Of a DNA stretch of 60,121 nucleotides, positions 38,342 to 47,550 are shown piece after piece. The translations under genes were made by a program, and so were the position numbers. Below the pieces are notes generated by a model that did no database searches, was not told the origin of the DNA, and saw only the letters and a list, made by a program, of their open reading frames with translations. The DNA lies in assembly GCF_000969835.1 (NCBI RefSeq), contig NZ_KQ033913.1:1257445-1317565 (forward strand), given 5' to 3'. Source of the stretch: Parabacteroides goldsteinii DSM 19448 = WAL 12034 (GTDB taxonomy: Bacteria; Bacteroidota; Bacteroidia; Bacteroidales; Tannerellaceae). The number at the start of each line of letters is the position of its first letter. The stretch's first letter is position 1.

Positions 38342-39103
38342 ATGGAAATGCTACAGAAAATAAGAAGCGTCATCGTTGAAGATGAATCGGCTGCCCGTGA
38401 GGCATTGAAGAATTATCTGGCAAAATACTGTCCGGTCATCGAAGTGGTCGGAGAAGCCCACGACTGTAAATCGGCCGTCCCTTTACTCCATGAACTGGAA
38501 CCGCAATTGGTGTTTCTGGATGTGGAAATGCCCTACGGCAATGCATTCGACGTATTGGAAGGATGTAAAGACCTGTATTTCGAAACCATATTTGTCACCG
38601 CCTTTTCTGAATATTCACTCCGGGCGTTGAACCAGAGTGCAGCTTACTATCTGCTGAAACCGGTCAGCATCGAAGAACTGATCCTTGCCGTAAATAAGGT
38701 ACAGCAACACATCGTCAACCGGGAGATATTCAATCGCAATCAGATTCTGATTGAAAATATGCGCGAGCCGAAACCGGAAAAGCGCCAGGTGATCCTCCCT
38801 ACTCTCGAAGGATTTGAAGTGATAAAGATGGAAGATATCATCCGGTTGCAGGGAAACGGAAATTTCACCGACATCTATTTGAAAGATAAAAGCAAGAAGA
38901 TGGTCTGCCGTTTTCTGAAATATTTCAGCGAGATATTGCCGTTCCCGTTTGTCCGTGTACACAAATCACATATAATCAATCTTCATTGTGTCAGGTCATA
39001 CCACAAAAACTCCGGCGGTTACATCGTCCTGGAAGATAATACGGAGATAGAAATATCCTCCAGCTATAAAGATGATTTTCTCCGGTTACTGAAATCGCAG
39101 TGA
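38342..39103 (+). CDS. LytTR-family response regulator
   Basis: 253 residues from ATG 38342; the earlier TTG at 38306 overlaps the -7 box. Receiver domain with acidic pair E13/D14 and phospho-acceptor Asp60 (LVFLDVEMP), Lys in YLLKPVS. LytTR DNA-binding domain from about residue 155 (LPTLEGFEVIKMEDI, FVRVHKSHIIN, IEISSSYKDDFL). It separates from GH31 by a terminator and its own promoter. Likely partner of the kinase at 32552; whether GH31 is a target is inference. Confidence 0.9.
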   Translation: MEMLQKIRSVIVEDESAAREALKNYLAKYCPVIEVVGEAHDCKSAVPLLHELEPQLVFLDVEMPYGNAFDVLEGCKDLYFETIFVTAFSEYSLRALNQSAAYYLLKPVSIEELILAVNKVQQHIVNREIFNRNQILIENMREPKPEKRQVILPTLEGFEVIKMEDIIRLQGNGNFTDIYLKDKSKKMVCRFLKYFSEILPFPFVRVHKSHIINLHCVRSYHKNSGGYIVLEDNTEIEISSSYKDDFLRLLKSQ

Positions 39104-39116
39104 AAAAAGTTACAGT

Positions 39117-39962
39117 TTAACTGTTGCGGTACTCCTGTGGTGTCATGCCGGTATGCCTTTTGAAATATCTGTTGAAGAACGACATATTGTTGAATCCCAG
39201 CGAAAAGGCAATCTCCTTGATCGGAAGTTCCGTTGATTTCAGCTGTGCTTTAATGTCCATCATAACAATGGCGGTTATTATTTCGAGCGCCGTCTTTCCT
39301 GTTTCCTTTTTTATGGTCGAACAAAAATGGGAAACGGTAACACCCAGATGTTCCGCATAAAAAGCAACGCTCCGTTGTTTCGTATAATTCGACATGACCA
39401 GTTTGATAAACTCACGGCACATCACTTTACTGCGTGAATGCAATGCGCTTTTCCACTTGCCGTGATTCTTATACAATTCGGCCGTACCTTGCATAAAAAT
39501 AGTGAAAACGGATTTAATGATCTCCTTATTCTCCAGCGTACAAGGCAATGAATAAGCATGGATCAACGGTTTGAAGATATCCTGATATAACTGTGAAAGA
39601 TCTTCCGATAAACAGATGACCGGATTCTCAGCCAGTATAGGAAGTAACCGTACGGTTGTTAAGACCAGGTTATTATTCTCCATGAAATCCTGCGAAAAGC
39701 AGGCGTAGAAGAAATGAGCATCCGGAGAAACGTCATTGAGCTGGACGAAACTGTCCGGCGTTAATGTGATAAAATCATCTTTTTTGATTGTGTATTCAGA
39801 CAGGTTGATTGTAGCATGGACAGAACCTTCTACACAAAATGCAAAAAGCACTGCTTTCATTTTACATGAAAAGCGCACGTAGCGATTCAGCATGTCTCCG
39901 GTGATATTGTCGCCTGCAATAAAATCCGTGGGAATGTCAAATATTTGTATGTTTGCCTCCAT
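39117..39962 (-). CDS. AraC-family transcriptional regulator
   Basis: 281 residues from ATG 39962 (MEANIQIFDI), the more likely start; ATG 39995 would add 11 residues. N-terminal cupin-like sensor part (about 1-130), C-terminal double helix-turn-helix: VAFYAEHLGVTVSHFCSTIKK and LPIKEIAFSLGFNNMSFFNRYFKRHTGMTPQEYR. It ends 13 bp from the convergent response regulator stop. Target unknown. Confidence 0.88.
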   Translation of the reverse strand: MEANIQIFDIPTDFIAGDNITGDMLNRYVRFSCKMKAVLFAFCVEGSVHATINLSEYTIKKDDFITLTPDSFVQLNDVSPDAHFFYACFSQDFMENNNLVLTTVRLLPILAENPVICLSEDLSQLYQDIFKPLIHAYSLPCTLENKEIIKSVFTIFMQGTAELYKNHGKWKSALHSRSKVMCREFIKLVMSNYTKQRSVAFYAEHLGVTVSHFCSTIKKETGKTALEIITAIVMMDIKAQLKSTELPIKEIAFSLGFNNMSFFNRYFKRHTGMTPQEYRNS

Positions 39963-40181
39963 ATTGTCCTGATAAATGATTTTCAAAGATAGCATATTTG
40001 AGTTTTCTACACCAATAATCGCAAAAACAGGACATAGAAACCCAATAATAGGTATTGATCGTTCCGTTCAAATCTATGTACTTTGCAAAAGTTTAAACAA
40101 AGAAAGAAAAAATGAACCGAAAGAGTTCTCTTTTGTTTTATTCTAGAAAGAGGACATGTATTATCTAATAAAATTATAATT

Positions 40182-40406
40182 ATGGAACTAGAGAAGATCG
40201 GAGAAAATGCCGGCAAAGTCTGGCATGTGCTGAATGAAGGAAGAGAGTTGACAATACCAGAACTGAGCAGACGGATTGACCTGAGCCACGAAGATACCAC
40301 CTTAGCAATCGGATGGCTGGCCAGAGAAAACAAAATTTACATACAACGTAAAAACGGGCAGATATTGGTAAGCAACGGAATACAACAAGGACTATACTTT
40401 GGATAA
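40182..40406 (+). CDS. Winged helix-turn-helix protein (DUF2582 family)
   Basis: 74 residues matching the small Bacteroidetes family PF10771: LEKIGENAGKVWHVLN, then LTIPELSRRIDLS and an ILAIGWLAREN-like recognition segment. Cytoplasmic, DNA-binding by fold; no known target. Monocistronic, ending at a hairpin shared with the convergent coaW gene. Confidence 0.85.
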   Translation: MELEKIGENAGKVWHVLNEGRELTIPELSRRIDLSHEDTTLAIGWLARENKIYIQRKNGQILVSNGIQQGLYFG

Positions 40407-40414
40407 TATATCAT

Positions 40415-40457
40415 CAAAAGCGTCAGTAAGGTTCATATGCCTGCTGACGCTTTTTTA
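40415..40457. terminator. Terminator between the wHTH gene and coaW
   Basis: AAAAGCGTCAG pairs with CTGACGCTTTT around a 20-base loop, with T on one side and A on the other, so it can serve both convergent genes. Confidence 0.8.
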
Positions 40458-40465
40458 TTATCCGG

Positions 40466-41308
40466 CTATTTTATCTCCTGATGTTGCCGGTTATTAATAT
40501 AGGTCAGTGCCGCACCGATCGCCGTCCGGTATTCTGCATATTCCGGTATCAGGAAATGCCCTCCGTACATTTCTTCCAGCCGGGGAAAAATACTTTCACA
40601 TTGCGGCAATTTCGTCAGATTCCCGATCAGGACGTAATCATGTATGTCGCTGTTCAGTGCAGCAAGGATCACTGATTGCCCGATGCATTGAAGTACCATG
40701 TAAATAATACCCAACGCTACGTCTTCCTGCGATGAATTGGCTCCCGCCTTTCCGAAAGTAGAGGCTGTCGCATCCAGAGGCAGTCCGGGCAAAGGTATAT
40801 TACAGATATCCTGGATTTGCAGGTTTATAGTCGTTATATCTCCTTTCAGGGCCAGCTTGACAATCTGGTGAAAATCCTGCGTTTTAAGTAGCAGGCGGGA
40901 TAACCCCAGTATGGTACCCCCACCGATCCCTATACCGCCGATATGTTCGATCAGTGGACCGTCCACTTTTACAAACGAAGTCCCCGTTCCCATACTGACA
41001 ACGATCAACTTATCCAGCTGCGTCAGATACTGCGCCCCGAGTCCGTTAGTCAGAAATTCATCTGTTTTGGCTGTAGGCAAACCATAAAGCGGCTGATTGA
41101 TGTATGCACTGCCCACACCGGTGAGCATCACTTTCTCTATGTCGGAAAGGGGAATATCATTCTCATATAAATACTTACCGAAAGCACCAAACAGCGATGT
41201 TACCGGGTCGGTTGCCTTGACAAACATGGGATTCCGGATCTCCTTATCGTCGATCCCCACTATTTTGGTAGTGCTCCCTCCTACGTCTATACCAATTACT
41301 ATGCCCAT
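40466..41308 (-). CDS. coaW: Type II pantothenate kinase
   Basis: 280 residues. ATP-binding start MGIVIGIDVGGSTTKIVGID, the GVGSAYI segment and the GTGTSFV / GGIGIGGGTILG phosphate loops of the ASKHA type II family. It phosphorylates pantothenate, the first step of coenzyme A synthesis. Start ATG 41308. Divergent from the MarC-like gene. Confidence 0.9.
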   Translation of the reverse strand: MGIVIGIDVGGSTTKIVGIDDKEIRNPMFVKATDPVTSLFGAFGKYLYENDIPLSDIEKVMLTGVGSAYINQPLYGLPTAKTDEFLTNGLGAQYLTQLDKLIVVSMGTGTSFVKVDGPLIEHIGGIGIGGGTILGLSRLLLKTQDFHQIVKLALKGDITTINLQIQDICNIPLPGLPLDATASTFGKAGANSSQEDVALGIIYMVLQCIGQSVILAALNSDIHDYVLIGNLTKLPQCESIFPRLEEMYGGHFLIPEYAEYRTAIGAALTYINNRQHQEIK

Positions 41309-41398
41309 AATTTTTTTGTTAATATCGGATTCAAAGATACGTGTTCTTACTGAAAATTAGTACCTTCACAGATAATAACTTTAAATGGAGGACCGGAT

Positions 41399-41995
41399 AT
41401 GTTCGCAGATTTTAATTTTCAACAGATGATAAGTGCTTTCATCGTACTGTTTGCCGTAATCGACATCATTGGTTCCATCCCCATTATCATCAATCTGAAG
41501 GAAAAAGGAAAAGACGTGAATGCTTTAAAAGCAACGGTTATATCTTTTATCCTGATGATCGGCTTCTTTTATGCTGGCGATTTTCTCTTGAAACTATTCC
41601 ATGTGGATATCGAATCGTTTGCTGTGGCGGGTGCATTCGTTATTTTCCTGCTGTCGTTGGAAATGATACTGGATATCGAGATCTTCAAGAATAACGGACC
41701 GATCAAGGAAGCCACGCTGGTGCCTCTGGTCTTCCCCTTGCTGGCCGGTGCCGGTTCGTTTACAACCCTGCTTTCATTGAGGGCCGAGTATGCCAGTATC
41801 AATATTGTAGTCGCTTTGATACTGAATATGCTATGGGTATATTTTGTGGTGCGTATGACTAAGCAGGTGGAACATCTGCTGGGAAAAGGCGGTATCTATA
41901 TCATCCGTAAGTTTTTCGGCATTATCCTGTTGGCTATATCCGTCAGGTTGTTTACAGCCAATATCACTCTGTTGATTGAAGCGCTGCACGAGTAA
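41399..41995 (+). CDS. MarC-family integral membrane protein
   Basis: 198 residues with six hydrophobic segments; typical UPF0056/MarC signatures VIDIIGSIPIII near residue 20 and PLVFPLLAGAGSFTTLL near residue 108. Inner membrane. The family is conserved, but its transport substrate is not known. A 15-bp palindrome (GATAGT-CAA-ACTATC at 42047-42061) follows before the recombinase. Confidence 0.88.
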   Translation: MFADFNFQQMISAFIVLFAVIDIIGSIPIIINLKEKGKDVNALKATVISFILMIGFFYAGDFLLKLFHVDIESFAVAGAFVIFLLSLEMILDIEIFKNNGPIKEATLVPLVFPLLAGAGSFTTLLSLRAEYASINIVVALILNMLWVYFVVRMTKQVEHLLGKGGIYIIRKFFGIILLAISVRLFTANITLLIEALHE

Positions 41996-42046
41996 AAAGT
42001 TACTATAATAAGGATATTTTCAGATCCTTTTTCATTCAATTCAGCT

Positions 42047-42061
42047 TGATAGTCAAACTAT
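42047..42061. promoter_or_regulatory. 15-bp palindrome upstream of the recombinase
   Basis: GATAGT CAA ACTATC, 78 bp before the recombinase ATG. Could be a weak terminator of the MarC-like gene or an operator. Confidence 0.3.
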
Positions 42062-42138
42062 CTTGTTTTCTTTTTGTTTCTATATACCGGATATTTTATT
42101 GAATTTACTTGCATTTTTGCCGAACTAAATCAACAATT

Positions 42139-43263
42139 ATGATGGATATAGAATTTAAGCAGATTTATCCTCCGTTACGCGATTGCGTAAATCGCCTGAT
42201 CGAGCGGAAGATACAAGCAGGCAGGGACAGGACCGCTGCCAATTACCGAAGTGCATGGAATAAGTTTGTGGCCTACAAAGGTCGTAAAGTAAGGGAACTG
42301 ACTATTGCAGATCTGACGGCAGGGTTGGTACAGGAATTTGTCATGTGGCTGTTGCAGGATAAGAAATCAAGAAATGATGAACTTAGTCCCGGCAGCCAGG
42401 ACTTTTACCTGCGCAATCTGAAAGCGATCTATAATAATATAAAAAAAGATCTGCATTATCATGATCCTGCCGGAAATCCTTTTGCGGGACTGCATATCAC
42501 AGTCCCTTCCACCCGTAAACGGGCTCTTCCCGAGCGTGACATCAAGAGGCTGGCCCGTCTCGATCTGTCTGACAGACCGGAGCAACTGGAGGCTCTTCAT
42601 CTTTCCCTTTTTCTTTTCTATGCCCGCGGCATGTGTTTCGTAGATGCCTATAAACTGGAACAGGACAATGTGCATTACGGATATATCCAATATAACCGTA
42701 GCAAGACACAGGCTGTCCTACAGGTAAAGATCACTTCGGAAATGCACCATATCATGCAGTTGTACAAACGGAAAGATTCTCGCTGGGTATTCCCGTTCCT
42801 GCACGAAAAGCTGGTTGGGAAAGGTGTATTGACGGCTCAATCGTCTTTACATCGTGTGAACGAGTATCTGAAAGAGATCGGTGACAGACTGAACCTTCCT
42901 TATCCCCTGACCACTTATGTGATGCGCCATAGTTGGGCGTCGCTGATGCTGGAGTCGGGTTCGGAGATAGGGGTTATCAGCCAGTCGCTCGGTCATATGT
43001 CTCTGCAAACGACACAAATATATCTGGGGCAGTTATCCAAATCAAAGATGGATAAGGCCTCCGAAGATATGCTGGATCATCTGGTTCGTGGTAGCCGGAA
43101 AAAACAACTTCAGGAACCTTCCGAACCCGTACCCGCGCCCTCTGCCCCAGTATCAACCCCTCCTGTTGTAGTCCGGCAACCCCAGCCTTCTTCTGGTAGC
43201 AGATGGAAGAATGTACTGACGTCGCTGGCAACGCGGTTGCTGATGTTTGCAACAAGTTCATAA
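42139..43263 (+). CDS. Tyrosine site-specific recombinase
   Basis: 374 residues from ATG 42139. An N-terminal SAM-like core-binding domain (about 1-115), then a catalytic domain with the expected set: Arg in FYARGMC (near 163), Lys in NRSKT (near 194), HxxR-type in VMRHSWAS (near 270), His in LGHMS and the nucleophile Tyr in IYLGQL (near 302). It belongs to the Bacteroidales integrase group that includes promoter invertases. An unusual Pro-rich tail (PVPAPSAPVSTPP) follows the catalytic domain. The convergent fimbrial locus begins 122 bp after it. Candidate enzyme for the inverted repeats at 50870/51097. Confidence 0.9.
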   Translation: MMDIEFKQIYPPLRDCVNRLIERKIQAGRDRTAANYRSAWNKFVAYKGRKVRELTIADLTAGLVQEFVMWLLQDKKSRNDELSPGSQDFYLRNLKAIYNNIKKDLHYHDPAGNPFAGLHITVPSTRKRALPERDIKRLARLDLSDRPEQLEALHLSLFLFYARGMCFVDAYKLEQDNVHYGYIQYNRSKTQAVLQVKITSEMHHIMQLYKRKDSRWVFPFLHEKLVGKGVLTAQSSLHRVNEYLKEIGDRLNLPYPLTTYVMRHSWASLMLESGSEIGVISQSLGHMSLQTTQIYLGQLSKSKMDKASEDMLDHLVRGSRKKQLQEPSEPVPAPSAPVSTPPVVVRQPQPSSGSRWKNVLTSLATRLLMFATSS

Positions 43264-43277
43264 TATAAAAGTGTCAA

Positions 43278-43356
43278 AGGAGGTATGCCATAACCTTGTT
43301 TTGTCATGGCGGACTTGATCCGGGATGACAGGGCAGTGAACTTTGGTATACCTCCT
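43278..43356. repeat. Nested inverted repeats between recombinase and HU gene
   Basis: Outer arms AGGAGGTATGCCA (43278-43290) and TGGTATACCTCCT (43344-43356), one mismatch. An inner TGTCAT...ATGACA pair lies around GGCGGACTTGATCC. It lies between convergent genes and could act as a terminator or REP-type element. Confidence 0.55.
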
Positions 43357-43385
43357 CTACTTTTGCAGCCTCTCTAATGTAGACT

Positions 43386-43679
43386 TCAATCTTTACGTTT
43401 TCCTTTACTATTCAGATATTCGAGCAAGCCTTTGCCCGGTTTGAATTTTACACTGTTACGCGATGGAATGGTTACCGGTATGCCTGTTTTGGGATTCCGT
43501 CCCGGCCGTTCGCTTTGCGACCATAATGTGAAGGTTCCGAACCCCTGACTGACCATCATCCCTTCATCAATAAGGGCATCCGCAAGTATATTTTCGTAAG
43601 TACCGATAAACGTTAGAGCTTCTCTCTGTGAGATAGATAAACGGGTAGCAATTCTTTTAGCAAATTCAATCTTATTCAT
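43386..43679 (-). CDS. HU-family DNA-binding protein (right locus)
   Basis: 97 residues. FGTFTLWSQSERPGRNPKTG and VTIPSRNSVKFKPGK mark the HU DNA-binding arm. Counterpart of 17909-18184. It starts 3 bp from the end of the broken fimbrial gene, in the same orientation, and ends facing the recombinase gene. Confidence 0.87.
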   Translation of the reverse strand: MNKIEFAKRIATRLSISQREALTFIGTYENILADALIDEGMMVSQGFGTFTLWSQSERPGRNPKTGIPVTIPSRNSVKFKPGKGLLEYLNSKGKRKD

Positions 43680-43682
43680 AAC

Positions 43683-44784
43683 TTAAAAATCAACAATGAT
43701 ATTTTTTATTACATCTACTTCATTAAAAATAGCCACATTCCCATCGGTGATCTCTACACGCACGTCGGCACTGTTGGGACCGGCAATCCTGAATGTAATA
43801 TCATAAGAATAATCGCGGGCTATGTTATAGTCGTTCGTGAAGTTTCCTCCCAGGTAAAAAGTATATTTCACTTTTACACCGTCGGTATGTGATGGATCAT
43901 ATTTGTAAATACCGGCCAGTTCAATATAAGTACATCCGGCTAACTTGTCGGACTCACTTCCCGGACCATTTTCTTTCTGATTCTTTCCCTGCTGGGGTGG
44001 CAGTAGGATAAGTTTTTTCATTTGTCCCTGCTGCCCTATAGGTTGCCATATTTTGAGGAAGGTTATATATTTTAACGGTTGCATCGCCACTTGTTTCATC
44101 CAACGCAAAAAGGCCGGGAGAGACAGATGTGATATTCACTTTTATTTTAACAAAAGCCCTGAACATCTGCGCCCTCACTTTTATCACACCTTCGTTCGTC
44201 GGGGTATAATAAAATGGTTCGGATGTTAGTAGTTTGGGAGATGTTGTCACAAATGGCTTTCCCGAAGTTCCTATAGGCACAGTCTTTGCTTTTAGGTCGC
44301 TTTCAGTTATCTTTGCCAACTCTTCTGCTGTCAGCGAATACATAGCATCATCACTTCCTTCATTTGTCAACATAGCCCTGCTTCCGTTCGCAATCACATA
44401 AAAGAGGCTATTGTCTGCTGTAAATTTGCTTATATCCGTATCTCCTCCCGTTTTTAGATTGACAATCAGGCCATCCTGATTCTCGTCTGTGGATTTAGAG
44501 ATGCCGGACTGAGGAACATAAAGCGCTTTTAGACAACTACCGGTACTTTTATTATCATCGTCGTTTACCTTAAACTGAACGATCCATACATTCTGTACTT
44601 CTACACCGTCTAAAACAGGCTTCGTGTCACCTGTTCCTTTTGTTTCCACATGGATAGACTCCGGCATGCTTAACTGAATATATAACTGCCTTGTTTTTTC
44701 CTGCAAGCCATCTTTTTCGCAGCCGCAGAAACATATGCAAAAGAATAACAGGGATAATATCCCTTTTCTTTCTATCTTTTTCAT
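43683..44784 (-). pseudogene. Broken fimbrillin-associated lipoprotein (out-of-frame internal deletion)
   Basis: Homologue of the gene at 16695-17885. The first part (44784-43954) reads from a lipobox (FCGC) through VETKGTGD and FYVIANGS to KTYPTATPAG, then runs off into a TGA. The remaining part (43683 to about 43990) continues in another frame with ENGPGSESDKLAGCTYIEL and the family C-terminus YNIARDYSYDITF. Compared with the left paralogue about 38 residues between YPAT and GKN are missing. GCAGCAGGGA and CCAGCAGGGA flank the junction, so slipped replication is a plausible cause. It can only make a truncated protein. Confidence 0.75.
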
Positions 44785-44802
44785 TTCTTTTCCTCCTTTT
44801 TA

Positions 44803-45588
44803 TTATTTGCCGACTTCGTCTGTCGAAAATTTTACAGTCGTATATTCCAGAATAGCCAGTGAAAGGTCTGTCGGTTCCTGGTCTCCGAAGAATGTCAACG
44901 TGAATTCGAACTCGTATGTCATTCCCGGAAGGAATGATTTATATACCTTTGGCCTGTAGGGGAATATTTTATGTGTCAGTTTACCATTTTTCATATAACC
45001 TATATTCAGATTGAGTTCGAACTTCAACGGATCGGTTCCTATCAATGGCAGTATCACTAAAGGTGTTGTATTTTCACGACCGGCTTGTACATTATCATTG
45101 TTGCCATTAGAGAAGTCTGTCTCACCCAATCCGGCAGTACCTGTTTGTGGAACAGTTTCACCATTGTACCAGACCGTTTCCCCCATCTGATAGGATAAAT
45201 TACAGGAGAGCTTAGTAATATTTACTGATGAAACAGCTAATGTTGATACGGAAACCGGTTGGGTACGATTCGCTTGTACCTTTATGACCACATTCGAGCA
45301 AAGCCGTGTAAACGGTTCAGGCAAGGTAACCGACATCATGTTTTCGCCAGCCGATGTCGGTTGGACAGAGATGCCTTTGAGGTTTGAATACATAAAATCT
45401 TTGCCGTTGGATACTTCGATCAGATTCTTTGCCCCATTAGCTGTTGGATAAAAATCCTGACTATTATAGGATACCAGGTAAATATCATATTCTCCGCGGT
45501 AAAGAGTCAAGCCTATATCATCGGCAGCCACAGCAGTACCGGCCTCATTGACTACATAGTCACCCGATCCTATCGGTGAACCATACAT
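44803..45588 (-). pseudogene. Fimbrillin-clan gene lacking its 5' third
   Basis: 261 codons that align with 15672-16679 from about its residue 95 to the end (LYRGEYDIYLVSYNS, EFTLTFFG, STDEVGK). No signal peptide or lipobox remains. The frame is open a little further upstream, through codons for AKAQTVSYM, up to the end of the long repeat near 45598. Truncation therefore coincides with the repeat boundary. Without an export signal the product could not reach the surface. Confidence 0.75.
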
Positions 45589-45684
45589 ATAGGATACGGT
45601 TTGTGCCTTTGCGATCCCGTGTCGGGCACGGGAACGGGATAGCTCATTTATTTCTATATTTTCACCTGCCGCGAACCCCGCCTA

Positions 45685-47259
45685 TCAACAGAAAACGGCT
45701 TTCCATTCGCCGATATTGCGGTCTTCTTTGTTGAAGTCGGCGCCGACTTTGACTAACTGGCGGCCATCGACTGTGTATGGGATCAGATAGCCTTTGTCGT
45801 CAATTTGTTGGAGGGCTTTGTCTACCGAACCGTCCAGTTTGAATTCGAATACGTAGATGTAGTCGGTTGTTTTTACTACTGCATCCGCACGACCACGGGC
45901 ACTGCGAACTTCGGCTTCTACATATTGCCCCAACAGTTTGAAGACCAGATAGAAGATTATCTGGTAATGCTGTTCGGTCCGGTCGTTCAGTTCATAGGGA
46001 ATGTCTGCAAAGAAAGCACGCAGCCGTTCCATAAATGCATCGACATCACCGGCACGCAACTCCTGGCTGAACTTACCGATATAAAACGGAGCATTCGCTT
46101 CCGATAAAGACGTATAATACGGTGTGATAAAGTTTAACCATCCATATTCCACTTCGGCATTCGGATAGCCAAGACGGAAAAAGTTGAATTCTGAATCATA
46201 ATCTTTGATCGTCAGATACCCACTCTGATAAATGATCGGCACTGGGTTCTGAAAATCCGCCCGGTAGTCGGTCAGTGCAGCTGCCGGCACTTCTATGCCG
46301 TCCAGCTGGCGCAGATCGTAGTCTGTCTTTTTCAGCATATCGACCAGCATCGTAGGGGTTCCCGTAGCAAACCAATAGCTGCTGAAACGTTTCTGTAGCA
46401 ATGCATTCAATACACTGAAAGGGTTAAAGATACCCTCTGTCCGGAACTCCGAGAAATGATAGCCGTCGTAACGTTTCGTCAGTTCATTTACTGTTTGTTC
46501 GTATGTCAGCTTGTTCATGGCGGCAAGGGCAGCCAGTTCGGGTTGGAAGTCGCGTTCGATTTCTACCTTTGTCATACCGCAAACCGTTGCATAATCGGGA
46601 GCCATACTGATATCTATCAGTTGGTTCAGGTTACTGAAAATACCTAGTTGCGAGAACTTTGTCACTCCGGTGATAAATACAAAACGCAAGTAGCGGTCAG
46701 CATCTTTCAGGACGGTGTAAAAGCCGGTCAGCATTTCGCGGTAAACGTTGTGCAGGTCATCATTAAATAATGTACGTAACAGAGGTTTGTCGTATTCGTC
46801 AATCAGAACGACAACCTTCTCCCCTGTTTTCTCACAGGCTTGTTGGATAATTTGCATGAAACGACCTTCGTAATTAGTTGATTCCTTCTTTTTTGTGATT
46901 TCATATTTATCTTCCCAAGCAACCAGGTGATCATCCAGTATTTGTTCCAGGCTCTCTTTCGTTTCGTAGAATTTCGCATTGAGACTCAGATGAAGCACCG
47001 GATACACTTTCCATTCTTTCTCCAGTTGTTCGATAGCCAGTCCCTTGAACAGGTCTTTCCGTCCGAGGAAATAAGCTTCGAGCGTGGAAAGCAGCAGGCT
47101 TTTACCGAAACGGCGCGGGCGGCTCAGAAAATAAGGTTTGCCGGTCGTTACCATTTTGTAAACCAATGCAGTCTTATCTACATATAGAAATCCGTCTTCC
47201 CTCAAAGAGGTAAAATCCTGTATCCCTACCGGGAGTTTTCTGATCGGTGTTGTTTCCAT
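45685..47259 (-). CDS. AAA-ATPase_like / PDDEXK_9 family protein (right copy)
   Basis: 524 residues from ATG 47259, as in the left copy. It differs from that copy at only about four positions (for example Phe for Tyr in the DGFLYVDK segment, Thr for Ala in KTTDYIYVF, Asp for Asn in FKLDGS). Walker A-like RPRRFGKS, Walker B-like LIDEYD and nuclease E-x-K residues are intact. Such near-identity over 40 kb suggests recent duplication or gene conversion. Confidence 0.85.
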   Translation of the reverse strand: METTPIRKLPVGIQDFTSLREDGFLYVDKTALVYKMVTTGKPYFLSRPRRFGKSLLLSTLEAYFLGRKDLFKGLAIEQLEKEWKVYPVLHLSLNAKFYETKESLEQILDDHLVAWEDKYEITKKKESTNYEGRFMQIIQQACEKTGEKVVVLIDEYDKPLLRTLFNDDLHNVYREMLTGFYTVLKDADRYLRFVFITGVTKFSQLGIFSNLNQLIDISMAPDYATVCGMTKVEIERDFQPELAALAAMNKLTYEQTVNELTKRYDGYHFSEFRTEGIFNPFSVLNALLQKRFSSYWFATGTPTMLVDMLKKTDYDLRQLDGIEVPAAALTDYRADFQNPVPIIYQSGYLTIKDYDSEFNFFRLGYPNAEVEYGWLNFITPYYTSLSEANAPFYIGKFSQELRAGDVDAFMERLRAFFADIPYELNDRTEQHYQIIFYLVFKLLGQYVEAEVRSARGRADAVVKTTDYIYVFEFKLDGSVDKALQQIDDKGYLIPYTVDGRQLVKVGADFNKEDRNIGEWKAVFC

Positions 47260-47285
47260 GTCTCTGTTGTTTTTAAGCACGAACA

Positions 47286-47293
47286 CAAAGATA
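47286..47293 (-). promoter_or_regulatory. -7 element TATCTTTG of the right ATPase gene
   Basis: Identical in sequence and distance to that of the left copy (3317-3324). Confidence 0.5.
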
Positions 47294-47443
47294 AGAATAA
47301 TATGCTAATGTTGCATATACCAATGGATATAGTAAATAGTTTGAGATTTGTCTAAATTGCCACATTGGCATATTACCCATTGGCTCATTATTTCTTTTCT
47401 CTTTATCAATCTCATCATGTCAAAGAACGCTTGTTTTTGCATC

Positions 47444-47535
47444 GACAGTCGATGCCGTGTTGCACTGGGTGTAAGTGCAACGTTACACTCGATGTCGATG
47501 CAACGCTGCACTTGGTGTCGATGCAACGCTACATT
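47444..47535 (-). repeat. Four 23-bp tandem units (right copy)
   Basis: Same array as 3076-3167 in reverse orientation, with one base change seen at the start of unit 1. Confidence 0.7.
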
Positions 47536-47550
47536 GACCCTCCCTGCAAA

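Noticed and set aside
43264..43385. Invertible promoter between recombinase and HU gene
   Set aside because: Inverted repeats are present, but the two flanking genes converge, so no promoter is needed. A terminator or REP-like role fits better.
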